In this document: one piece after another, positions 24,650-32,773 of the stretch
Numbering within the stretch: the stretch's first letter is position 1
Layout of the letters: each line of letters starts with the position of its first letter
Origin: Planctomycetota bacterium
GTDB taxonomy: Bacteria > Planctomycetota > UBA8108 > JACQVS01
Direction: 5' to 3'
DNA: 63,462 nucleotides
Assembly: GCA_016209605.1 (NCBI GenBank)
Contig: JACQVS010000240.1
Span: 1-63,462, forward strand
Program-made: the position numbers and the translations under genes
The notes under the pieces: generated by a model
What the model saw: only the letters and a program-made list of their open reading frames with translations
Databases searched by the model: none
What the model was told of the DNA's origin: nothing

Positions 24650-27133
24650 TCAGCGGATGAAGTCGCCGGTCCAGTCGGGACGCGGGGGCGGCGTGCCGTC
24701 TTCGTTGCGGAGGCGATCCAGCCACTCCTGGTCGGTCCAGCGGTGGATGGTGGGCTCGACGAACTCATGGTAGGAGAGGACGGGGCCGACGTAGCACTTG
24801 ACGCCGCAGGCGTTCTTCACGGAGACCAGCATCAGGTTGGCGTATCCCGTGCCGACGTGAAGGATCTGCGTGCCGCAAAATTCGGCGATGCAAGTGTGTA
24901 CATCGGCGATGGTCGGCTGGAAATTGAAAACGTTCTCGTCCTGAAAGCGCAGGTCCTTGTACCAGCCATTGATGATCCCTCCACCATATCCCTGTCCAAT
25001 TAAGAAAAGAGGTTCTCTGATAAAATTCTTTTGCTCAACGCTCAGTTCATCCCCCTCCAACTCCGCCTTGGCGATGCTTTCCAGCATTCTCGCGTGGTCC
25101 CGGAGGCTGGCGAAATACCTCAGAATCCGGTTCAGTAACTCGCCGATCCCCCCGCCGAGGTCGAGGACATCCAGGCGATCCAGAGCGCTCGCCCCGAAAC
25201 CCGAGAGCACCCGGTAAAATTCCGGATAAGGGTCCACCCAGCCCTCCGGGTAGTCGCAGGAGCCCACGGTGTAAGAAGGCTTGGCGTAAAGGATGGTGTC
25301 GTGGCGGAGCTGGGACCAGCTCGCGAGCTGCGCGTGGAGCGCTCTCCGCGCCCAGGCCTCCGTCTGCATCACCGCGGGATAGGGAGTCCGCGCCGTGTCA
25401 AGGTTGAGCGTCCTCAAGGCCGAGAGCCAGACGTTATAGAAGTTCGCCTGCCAGAAGTCCTCAGAATAGCCCGAGATGATGCGATCGAGAGCCGCGAGGT
25501 GGGGGTGGTATTTCCAGCGCGAGAGCTCATCCCTCAGGAGCGGGAAGGCCGCCGGATTGCCGAGGACGAACCAGGCGTCAAGGGGGGAGGGGAGCGCGCG
25601 CCAGAACACGCGATCGTGGACGACGTTGGTGAAGATGAAGCTGTCGGCGATGAAGCGCTGGCCCATGAGGTGGAAGGCGGGCGGGATGGGGGTGAAGCCA
25701 TCGATATTATAAGGGTCGCTTTTGAGGATCTGGCTGTTGATCCGCTGCCTCCCCGCGCCGGTCTCTCGGGCCGCGAGGACGAACTGGAGGAAGCTCTCGC
25801 CGTCATAAAGCTGCGAAATGTGCTCAACCCCCGTTTTCCCGAGGAGATCGGCGAGCCCCGGCGGGTTGAGGGAGTCCGAGTCGCCGACGAAAAGCTTGAT
25901 GGCCGCGTCGATTCGCCGCCACTCCTCGATGGCCCCCGAGTCGAGGAGAGCCTTCGAGAGGAGGAAGGCCACGGCGGCGTGCCCCGGGCACTCGGCGAAG
26001 CGCATGCCGATCCGCTGTGTCCACATCATGGCTCGGAAATACCGCTCGAGCGCCTCGGTCTCGGTGTAGTGGGAGCGGGGGCGGAACTGGCTGAAGTCCT
26101 CATCGCGAGGCTCCGGCTCCCCGAAGAGCTGGATTGACTGGACCCGCTCCGCCGCCACGTAGCCGAGGAACTGGTCGACCAGAACGTCCACTGGACGCGC
26201 GCAGGGCGCCCTTTCCCCCCGGAGCAGCGAGCGGGCGACGCAGATCCAGAAGTCCGCCCAGTCCAGGTTCTCTGAAATCGAGGCCCCGCCGGCATAACTC
26301 TCCAGATTCTCCAGCTCGCTTTCCATCTTTTCGAGCATGTCATTCAACTGGCCGATGAGAAAATTTTCTTCGAGCTCTTTCAAAATCTCATCGAAAGAAT
26401 GGTGCAGGGAGTCGAGGATCGCGTCGGCGGAGATATAAATCGGCAGGTCGTTGTGGTAGACGTGCCAGAGGGCGGTCAGCATCGACTCGAACTTCCAGTC
26501 ATCGAGGATGACGAAACCATGCCGGCGGTAAGCCTCCTCCTGAGCCTCGCTCAGAGGATAGTTACCGGCGATGGCCGGGAAGAATTCCGCCTCCGCCGGA
26601 TCGTAGTCCATCTCGCTTGCCAGGTCGTTCGGGCAGCGCAGCCCATCCGGCGTCGGGTCGAGGCCGGGCAGAGGATAGGGCTCCGGAATCGAAGCGTCTC
26701 CCAGGAAAAGAAATTGCAAGGTGAGGAGAGCGTCGGTGAGGTCGATGGTACCCGTGTCATCGGCGTCGAGGGCGCTTTCGCAGGAAGGCCTGGCGCAGGG
26801 GCCGGTTCCAACGAACAGGAAAAACAGCGTGCAGATGGCATCGCTCAGGTCGACCCGGCCGTCGAGGTTGCCGTCGCCTCGAAGGAAAGCTTTTTCATTC
26901 GCGGCGACCCGGTACGACCGCCCCGGCACGTGGTCGCGCTCGAACTCCGCGAGGGTCATCCCCTTCACGCTCCGGAGGACGGCGCCGAAGTCATCGAGGA
27001 AGGCAGCGTCCTCGGGGGAAAGCGACACGGGAGGGAGCGCCTTCAGGTCGAGGCAGGCGTCCTGCGAAAGACCCTTTGCGTGTAGAAGGCCGATGGCGGC
27101 CAGAAGCAACGCGAGGAATGGAGTTTTCTTCAT
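24650..27133 (-). CDS. Secreted DUF3160 protein with dockerin-like repeats
   Basis: From the ATG at 27133 the protein is 827 residues and begins MKKTPFLALLLAAIGLLHA, a clear signal peptide, with a GGGG-rich Shine-Dalgarno. The longer reading from 27208 would bury it. Residues ~85-180 contain two dockerin-like Ca-binding repeats (GNLDGRVDLSDAICTLFFLF and DDTGTIDLTDALLTLQFLF), each followed by a Cys-rich or DPTPDG linker. The remaining ~630 residues are a DUF3160 domain (VILDDWKFESMLTALWHVY and ISADAILDSLHHSF). The function of DUF3160 is unknown. The dockerin-type repeats suggest display or assembly outside the cell. Cysteines near the C-terminus may form disulfides. Confidence 0.85.
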   Translation of the reverse strand: MKKTPFLALLLAAIGLLHAKGLSQDACLDLKALPPVSLSPEDAAFLDDFGAVLRSVKGMTLAEFERDHVPGRSYRVAANEKAFLRGDGNLDGRVDLSDAICTLFFLFVGTGPCARPSCESALDADDTGTIDLTDALLTLQFLFLGDASIPEPYPLPGLDPTPDGLRCPNDLASEMDYDPAEAEFFPAIAGNYPLSEAQEEAYRRHGFVILDDWKFESMLTALWHVYHNDLPIYISADAILDSLHHSFDEILKELEENFLIGQLNDMLEKMESELENLESYAGGASISENLDWADFWICVARSLLRGERAPCARPVDVLVDQFLGYVAAERVQSIQLFGEPEPRDEDFSQFRPRSHYTETEALERYFRAMMWTQRIGMRFAECPGHAAVAFLLSKALLDSGAIEEWRRIDAAIKLFVGDSDSLNPPGLADLLGKTGVEHISQLYDGESFLQFVLAARETGAGRQRINSQILKSDPYNIDGFTPIPPAFHLMGQRFIADSFIFTNVVHDRVFWRALPSPLDAWFVLGNPAAFPLLRDELSRWKYHPHLAALDRIISGYSEDFWQANFYNVWLSALRTLNLDTARTPYPAVMQTEAWARRALHAQLASWSQLRHDTILYAKPSYTVGSCDYPEGWVDPYPEFYRVLSGFGASALDRLDVLDLGGGIGELLNRILRYFASLRDHARMLESIAKAELEGDELSVEQKNFIREPLFLIGQGYGGGIINGWYKDLRFQDENVFNFQPTIADVHTCIAEFCGTQILHVGTGYANLMLVSVKNACGVKCYVGPVLSYHEFVEPTIHRWTDQEWLDRLRNEDGTPPPRPDWTGDFIR

Positions 27134-27249
27134 AAAGCCCCCAATCGATGGAGTTATTGAAAAACCTTGGAAATACATACCCTTATAGGGGAGATCGAGC
27201 GGCCCCATGCCGCGAATTGTTGAAATTCTTTTAACTCGCTATACCGCAA

Positions 27250-30200
27250 TCACTTGGGATTCTCCCTAAAGCGCTGGAGACGGCTTTCCAGAGCCTCTCT
27301 TAAAGGATCCGCCGGCCCAGCGGGGGTCACGGGCTTGAGGAGGCCTAACGCCGCCTCGGCAGCGGCGATGGCGCGGTCAGCGGCGCCGTTTTCAAAAAGC
27401 GCCAGCGCCAGGGTGTCGAGGATGGCGGGATCCTTCCCCCGCTTCAGCTCGTTGGCCCGCTCGGCCGCCTCGAGCGCCCGCCGCGGGTCGCGGAGATCGG
27501 CGGGCTCGCAGGTGAGGAGCGCCCAGGCGTAACCGTTCCAGTCGATCGCCCGCGCCAGCGGCCTTTCTGTCCCTTTGGCCAGGATCTCGATCCTCCGGCT
27601 CGCATGGCGGCGCGCCTCCTCCATCTCCCCCGTCCGCACGAGGAATCGGGCCAGGCGGTCGAGAGCCAGGCTCAGTCCTTCCCGGTCCTCGCGGCTTTTC
27701 GGCCGCACGGCGAATTTTTTTTCTTGAAGCGCCAGCTCCCGGAAGCGGGCCGAGCGGGCGCTGGGGAAGTCGCCGGTTTTTTCCTTCAAGCCGGCCAGCA
27801 AATCGAGGCCGCCGGGATTTTCAGGATCGAGGGCGTTGCCGCGCTCGACGGCTCGAATGGCCTCTTCCGGCTTCCCCTGTTTTTCGTGGATTATCCCCAT
27901 GCCCCAGTGGGCATCGGGGGACTCCGGGTCGTATTTCATGGCGAGCGTGTAATGATCGCTGGCCTTCTCCAACTGGCCGCTCTTCTCATAAGCCTCGGCG
28001 AGGTTGTTGTGGGTCCAGCCGTGCTCCGGATCGATGGCCAGGGCGTTTTGATAGGAGGCGATGGCCTCATCGAACCGCTCGAGCCGCGCGTAGACGTTTC
28101 CCAGGTTGTAGGGGATGCGGATGTCCTTGGGATCCAGCTCCATGGCCCGCCGGTAAACTGGAACCGATTCTTCCAGGCGGCCGTTTTGCTCCAGTTCCGT
28201 GGCCAGCCTCAAGCAATGCCGTATATTTTTTGAAGCGATGCTGAGATATTTTTCGAGAGCGGCGGTGGCTTCTTCCGTCCTGCCCTGGTCGAAGTAAATG
28301 AACGCCAGGACCTTGTAAGCATTGACGAATTCGGCATCCAGGTCCAGCGCTACCTGGCACTCCGCCAGGGCCTCTTCATATCTCCCCGCATTGGAGAGCT
28401 GCCAGCCCAGGTTGCTGTGAGCCACCGGGATTTTCGAATTGATGGCGATCGCCTTTCGATGAAGCTCCATGGATTCCTCGGTCTCCCCCCACCGGGAGTG
28501 CAAAGCGCCGAGGTTGATCATGGCGAAGCAGTCTCTGGGCTCGAGCTCGAGGACCTCGTGAAAGCTGGCCAGGGCGGCTTCCTCTTGGTTGAAATTCATC
28601 TGGATGAACCCCTTCATGAAGAGGAGCCGGCTGTTCCAGGGCTCAAGGGCCACGCCATCCAGCACCGTTTGCAGAGCCTCCTTGAACCGGCGCTGCCGGA
28701 GAAGCGCCGTGGCCAGGCCATCCCGGGCCTCCAGATCTTGCGGTTCGAGCTGGAGGGCCACGCGGAACTCGGCCTCGGCTTCCGGGTGCCGGTCCAGGCC
28801 GAGCTGGACATGGCCCAGGGCGCGGTGGGCCCCGGCCGAGCGGGGGTTCAGCTCCACGGCGCGGTTCGCAGCCTGGAGTGCTTCTTCTTTCCTTCCCAGA
28901 CGCTGTAAGCAGACGGCGCGCTCCTCCTCGCGGAGCGGCTCGCTGGGGATGGCCTCGGCCCAGGGGAGGGCGCGCTCGTACTCGGCGAGCTCTAAATACA
29001 ACCGGGCGATGCGGCGCGCCGCCTCATCTTTTTCGAGGGCGGTCGCGAACAGGCTCTGGAACTTCGCCTCGGCTTTCCCCCACTCCCCCTTGAGGCCGTA
29101 GACTTTGCCGAGGAGCAGTCCCGGCTCCAGGGCGCGCGGCTCGAGGGCTTGCGCGGCGCCGAAGTCCTCGAGCGCGCCGTCAAAGTCGTCGAGGCGAAGG
29201 CACGCGGCGCCGCGGCCCAGCCGCGCTTCGAGAGCCGCCCCGAGGTAAGGCTCGCCGTGCACGGCGAACCGGTCGAGGAGGGCCGAGTAGGCCTCGCGGG
29301 CCTTCGCCCAGTCGCGCCGCGCCTCCGCTTCCGCCGCCTGGCGGTAGGCGGCTTCCCAGCCGCCGCCGCGAGCCGCGGGAGGGGCCGCGGGAGGAGCCGG
29401 CGGCGCGGCCGCGGTCAGGATCCCCGCCGCCAGGGGATGGTCCTTGCAATGGACCTCGAGCCAGATCTGGGCCGGAACAAAAAGTCGCCGCGGCGCGAGC
29501 GCCGGCGCGATGCACCGCAAGGCTTCCTCGGTGCGCCCGCGCCGGAAGAGGCCGCGGGCCCGGTGGTAGCGGGCCTCGGGGCGGTCCGGAAGGAGCCGCT
29601 CCGCCTCCTCGAGGAGATGGAGGGCATCGCCCGCCGCGTCCAGGCCCGGCTCTCCGGCCGCATCCAGATCCATGGCGAAGGCCTGGTTGCCCGACTCGCC
29701 GAGGATGAGGTTTGGTTTGGAGGCGCGCTCCGGCGGGGCGTTTCGAGGCGATCGCGCCGCCCCGTATTCGAGGAGGAGGACCGCTTTCAAGGTCTTTTGC
29801 GTGTAACGATTCTCCTGCTCACGCCGCGCCTCCTCGGCCTGGCGGTAAAACGCCAGCCCGGCGAAGAGGAGGAGGAGGATCAGGCCCGCCGCCATCGCCA
29901 GGGCTCCTTTCCGCGCCCGGGCGCACCGCGACAGCTTCTCGAGAGCGCCGAGGGGCCGCGCCTCGATGGGATCGCCGCGCGCGAAGCGCTTCAAGTCCTG
30001 GGCGAGGGCCTCGGCCGTGCCGTAGCGGTTGTGCGGATCCTTTTCACGGCACCTGAGGACGATGGTCTCGAGGTCGCGGGGGAGATCGGGATTGAAGCGG
30101 CGCGGCGAGGGGGGCTGGCGCGCCAGGATCTGGCTGATGGTCTCCTGATGGTCCTTGCCGCGGAAGGGCGGGCGGGAAGCGAGCGCCTCGTAAAGCGTGG

Positions 30201-30999
30201 CGCCTAGTGAGTAAATGTCAGTCCGGTGGTCGATGCCCTGGCGGCTCGCCCTGGCTTGCTCGGGGCTCATGTAAAGGGGCGTCCCGAGGATCTCGCCGCT
30301 CCGGGTCAGCGTCTCTTGCCCCTCCCGGCGCGCCAGGCCGAAGTCGAGGATGCGCAAGCGTCCGGCTTTATCGAGAATCAAATTCGAGGGCTTGAGATCG
30401 CGGTGGATGATCTTGCGCTCATGGGCGTGCTGGAGGCCTTCGGCGACTCCGGCGAAAGCCACGGCAAAAAAAATGGGGTCAGCGACCGCCCTCTGGGCGA
30501 GCGTTTCGCCCTCGACGAATTCCATGGCGATATAGGGCACGCCGTTTTCAATTCCCATGCTGTAGATGGAGACGATGTTGGCATGCTGGAGCCTGGCGGC
30601 GATGTGGGCCTCGTTGATGAAACGGGAGACCGAGCTGGGGCTGGCGAGGGCGCTCCCCTTGAGGACTTTCAAGGCGACGCGACGGTCCAAGGAGTTCTGC
30701 CAGGCCTCATAGACGATGCCCATGCCGCCGCGGCCGATCGGGCGGATGATGCGGTAATCGCCGAAGGAGCCGGTTGCCGCCGAGCTGGGTTGCCCATCCC
30801 CAAGGCCGAGAAAGGTCCTCAGCTCGCGGAGCAGCTCCGGGCCCACGGCTGGATGGGCTTTCAGGATCGCCGCCTCGTCGAGCTTTTCCCCGGCGGTGAA
30901 GCGGTCGACGTACTCGCCAAAGAGACGGGCGATCTCCTCGCCGCGCGAGCCTTCCCCCTGGAGCGAGGGGCGTGCATTCGAGTCACTTTCCATCGTCAT
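27250..30999 (-). CDS. Membrane Ser/Thr protein kinase with C-terminal TPR array
   Basis: About 1249 residues. The kinase domain (about 80-340) has the glycine loop GRGGMGIVYEA, VALKVLK (ATP-binding Lys), HRDLKPSNLILD (catalytic loop near 200), DFGLA and a downstream MSPEQA. It is a complete Hanks-type kinase. One membrane helix follows at about 366-386 (ALAMAAGLILLLLFAGLAF). The rest, ~850 residues, is a long TPR solenoid with repeats such as AHRALGHVQLGLDRHPEAE and NLGNVYARLERFDEAIASYQ. The start is ATG at 30999 or 30993; a longer reading to 31173 lies inside the sigma-factor gene. It overlaps the sigma gene's stop by 17 (or 11) bases, so translation is coupled. A signal-transduction role is likely; the signal is unknown. 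Confidence 0.9.
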   Translation of the reverse strand: MTMESDSNARPSLQGEGSRGEEIARLFGEYVDRFTAGEKLDEAAILKAHPAVGPELLRELRTFLGLGDGQPSSAATGSFGDYRIIRPIGRGGMGIVYEAWQNSLDRRVALKVLKGSALASPSSVSRFINEAHIAARLQHANIVSIYSMGIENGVPYIAMEFVEGETLAQRAVADPIFFAVAFAGVAEGLQHAHERKIIHRDLKPSNLILDKAGRLRILDFGLARREGQETLTRSGEILGTPLYMSPEQARASRQGIDHRTDIYSLGATLYEALASRPPFRGKDHQETISQILARQPPSPRRFNPDLPRDLETIVLRCREKDPHNRYGTAEALAQDLKRFARGDPIEARPLGALEKLSRCARARKGALAMAAGLILLLLFAGLAFYRQAEEARREQENRYTQKTLKAVLLLEYGAARSPRNAPPERASKPNLILGESGNQAFAMDLDAAGEPGLDAAGDALHLLEEAERLLPDRPEARYHRARGLFRRGRTEEALRCIAPALAPRRLFVPAQIWLEVHCKDHPLAAGILTAAAPPAPPAAPPAARGGGWEAAYRQAAEAEARRDWAKAREAYSALLDRFAVHGEPYLGAALEARLGRGAACLRLDDFDGALEDFGAAQALEPRALEPGLLLGKVYGLKGEWGKAEAKFQSLFATALEKDEAARRIARLYLELAEYERALPWAEAIPSEPLREEERAVCLQRLGRKEEALQAANRAVELNPRSAGAHRALGHVQLGLDRHPEAEAEFRVALQLEPQDLEARDGLATALLRQRRFKEALQTVLDGVALEPWNSRLLFMKGFIQMNFNQEEAALASFHEVLELEPRDCFAMINLGALHSRWGETEESMELHRKAIAINSKIPVAHSNLGWQLSNAGRYEEALAECQVALDLDAEFVNAYKVLAFIYFDQGRTEEATAALEKYLSIASKNIRHCLRLATELEQNGRLEESVPVYRRAMELDPKDIRIPYNLGNVYARLERFDEAIASYQNALAIDPEHGWTHNNLAEAYEKSGQLEKASDHYTLAMKYDPESPDAHWGMGIIHEKQGKPEEAIRAVERGNALDPENPGGLDLLAGLKEKTGDFPSARSARFRELALQEKKFAVRPKSREDREGLSLALDRLARFLVRTGEMEEARRHASRRIEILAKGTERPLARAIDWNGYAWALLTCEPADLRDPRRALEAAERANELKRGKDPAILDTLALALFENGAADRAIAAAEAALGLLKPVTPAGPADPLREALESRLQRFRENPK

Positions 31000-31627
31000 C
31001 TTCCCGATGTTCCTTCCTGGATCGATCGGCCCTGGTTTCATGGGCTCGGTCGAGGCTTTCGGTCTCCCCCAGGATCTCGCGCAGCTTGCGCACAGCGCGC
31101 AGGAGGAGGTGCGAGACGGCGTTGGGGGTGCGGTCGAGGCGCCTCGCCGCCTCGGCGAGGGAGACGCCCTCAAAGCGCACCCACTGGATGACCTGGCGGT
31201 ATTCCGGGCTCAAGGACCGCAAGGCCTCCTGCAGGCGGCCGAGGCGCTCTTCGCGCTGAAGCGCCTTGCTGGGGGAACTGGCGCTGGCCGGCACATCGAA
31301 ATCGAGGGGCACTGCCTTCCACGGCCGGTGGCGGTCGGCGGCCTCGAGGATGGCGTTATGGGCGATGCCGCTCAGCCAGCGGAAAAAAGCCCCTTTCCCC
31401 TGCCATTCGAAATCGGCAAGGGATTTCCAGGCCCGCAGCAGCGTTTCTTGAAGGATGTCCTCCGGCTCGACGAAGCCTCGGAGGTGCGCCCCGAGCCGCC
31501 CCTCGATCAGCGCCGCCAGGCGCTCGCGGTAGCGGCGCAGGAGCAGCTCAAAGGCCGCCCTCTCCCCTCGCTTCGCCCGCTCGATGAGGAGCTTCGAATC
31601 TTCCTCCGACTTCAATGAACCGGCCAT
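30983..31627 (-). CDS. ECF-type RNA polymerase sigma factor
   Basis: A 214-residue sigma factor. Region 2 is visible at about residues 20-80, with FVEPEDILQETLLRAWKSL near the core-binding helix. Region 4 (about 130-195) carries LSPEYRQVIQWVRFEGVSLAEAA followed by a helix-turn-helix (RLDRTPNAVSHLLLRAVRKL). No anti-sigma gene is adjacent; instead the downstream kinase with TPRs overlaps it. Sigma-kinase pairs of this kind are common in Planctomycetota, where the kinase probably controls sigma activity; the control step is inference. Its own promoter would lie in the divergent gap 31628-31870. Confidence 0.93.
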   Translation of the reverse strand: MAGSLKSEEDSKLLIERAKRGERAAFELLLRRYRERLAALIEGRLGAHLRGFVEPEDILQETLLRAWKSLADFEWQGKGAFFRWLSGIAHNAILEAADRHRPWKAVPLDFDVPASASSPSKALQREERLGRLQEALRSLSPEYRQVIQWVRFEGVSLAEAARRLDRTPNAVSHLLLRAVRKLREILGETESLDRAHETRADRSRKEHREDDDGK

Positions 31628-31776
31628 CGATCAACCCTTTTAAAAAACCGCTAGTTCCTACCCTGACAGGGCTCCACGAGGGGAATTATGCCGCTGAAAT
31701 TATAAAAAATATAAAAATATTTGTCATCCCTCCAACCATGACCAAGGTCACGCGCCTCGGGAATTTTGCATGACCG

Positions 31777-31842
31777 GAAGTCCGGGTTGGATCTAAAATC
31801 AGGGAATACCGGGCGGGGCCTCGGAGCCCCGCGCCGGACTTC
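31777..31842 (+). promoter_or_regulatory. Nested inverted-repeat leader upstream of the EF-hand methyltransferase gene
   Basis: An outer stem GAAGTCCGG (31777-31785) can pair with CCGGACTTC (31834-31842). Inside it lies a hairpin GCGGGGC (31813-31819) / GCCCCGC (31826-31832) with loop CTCGGA. Eight T residues follow at 31850-31857, then GGAG and the ATG at 31871. The structure could form in the leader mRNA; the T run is too distant (7 bases) for a classical terminator but an attenuator is not excluded. Only the base pairing is seen directly. The rest of the 31628-31870 gap is AT-rich; I see no other convincing element. Confidence 0.35.
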
Positions 31843-31860
31843 AAGCTGGTTTTTTTTATG

Positions 31861-31864
31861 GGAG
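31861..31864 (+). promoter_or_regulatory. Shine-Dalgarno GGAG that fixes the start at 31871
   Basis: GGAG lies six bases before the ATG at 31871, and the encoded peptide from there is a signal sequence. This selects 31871 over the upstream in-frame ATG at 31766. Confidence 0.6.
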
Positions 31865-31870
31865 TTTCAT

Positions 31871-32773
31871 ATGCGAAAGAAGAATGCCAGAAACTATGAA
31901 TTCACCGGAAGCCTCGCCGTTCTCGCCTTTATCCTCCTGCCAAGCGCCGTCCTGGCACAACGAGCGCAGGAAGATCCGCGTCCCCAAGCGGGCGGCTTGC
32001 TCCCCGCGCTGGATGCCAACCGCGACGGGGAAATCTCGACCGCCGAGATGGAAAACGCCGCCGCGGCCTTGAAGGCGCTGGACGCGAACAAGGACGGCAA
32101 GCTGTCGCGGGAGGAGATCGGGGCGGCCCAGCCGCGAGGCCGGGAAGGCTCTGGAGGCGGCCGGCCGAGCGGCGGCGAGACGCCCCTGGCGACGAGCGCT
32201 CCGCTCGCGGCCGGCGACCGGGAGAAGGGAATCCTGGCCGTGCTCGACGATCTCGACCGGAACCAGAGATCAGGAATGATGAACGTTCCCAAGGAAGATG
32301 GCCGCCTCCTGCGTCTTTTGACGGAGTCGATCGGCGCCCGGAACGTCGTCGAGATCGGGAGCTCGAACGGCTACTCGGGCATATGGATTTGCTTGGCGCT
32401 CTCGAAAACGGGCGGCAAGTTGACGACGCACGATATCGATGCCCGGCGGTCCGCGCTGGCTCGGGAGAACTTCAAGCGAGCCGGGGTCGACAAGCTCGTC
32501 ACGCTGGTCGAGGGGGACGCCCACGAGGAGGTTAAGAAACTGAAGGAACCGATCGACCTCCTCTTCAGCGACGCGGACAAGAGCGGGTACCTGGATTACC
32601 TCGAGAAGCTTCTTCCGCTGGTGCGGCCCGGCGGCCTGATCGTCTCGCACAACATGCGGCGCCCCGAGCCCGACCCGAGGTATATCAAGGCCATCACCAC
32701 GAATCCAGACCTCGAGACCCTTTTCTTGAACATGGATGCGGCGGGCATAGCGGTGACCTTGAAGAAGCGGTGA
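31871..32773 (+). CDS. Exported EF-hand / O-methyltransferase-like fusion
   Basis: A 300-residue protein starting MRKKNARNYEF with a signal peptide (hydrophobic core LAVLAFILLPSAVLA, residues ~13-27). Residues ~45-80 hold two EF-hand-like loops (LDANRDGEISTAEM and LDANKDGKLSREEI). From ~115 onward is a class I methyltransferase fold of the COMT/O-methyltransferase type: VVEIGSSNGYSGIWI (SAM-binding motif), LTTHDIDA, and DLLFSDADKSGYLDYLE with the metal-binding Asp. A SAM-dependent enzyme with an export signal is odd because SAM is cytoplasmic; the signal may act as a membrane anchor. It overlaps the next gene by 4 bases. Confidence 0.8.
   Translation: MRKKNARNYEFTGSLAVLAFILLPSAVLAQRAQEDPRPQAGGLLPALDANRDGEISTAEMENAAAALKALDANKDGKLSREEIGAAQPRGREGSGGGRPSGGETPLATSAPLAAGDREKGILAVLDDLDRNQRSGMMNVPKEDGRLLRLLTESIGARNVVEIGSSNGYSGIWICLALSKTGGKLTTHDIDARRSALARENFKRAGVDKLVTLVEGDAHEEVKKLKEPIDLLFSDADKSGYLDYLEKLLPLVRPGGLIVSHNMRRPEPDPRYIKAITTNPDLETLFLNMDAAGIAVTLKKR

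Noticed and set aside
24650..27208. Longer DUF3160 start at 27208
   Set aside because: It would bury the signal peptide and lacks a Shine-Dalgarno; the ATG at 27133 has both.
29149..30207. Open frame of 352 codons on the plus strand
   Set aside because: Antisense to the kinase, whose catalytic motifs are complete.
27250..31173. Longer kinase start at 31173
   Set aside because: The extra 58 residues lie inside the sigma gene and look like frame noise; ATGs at 30999/30993 fit better.
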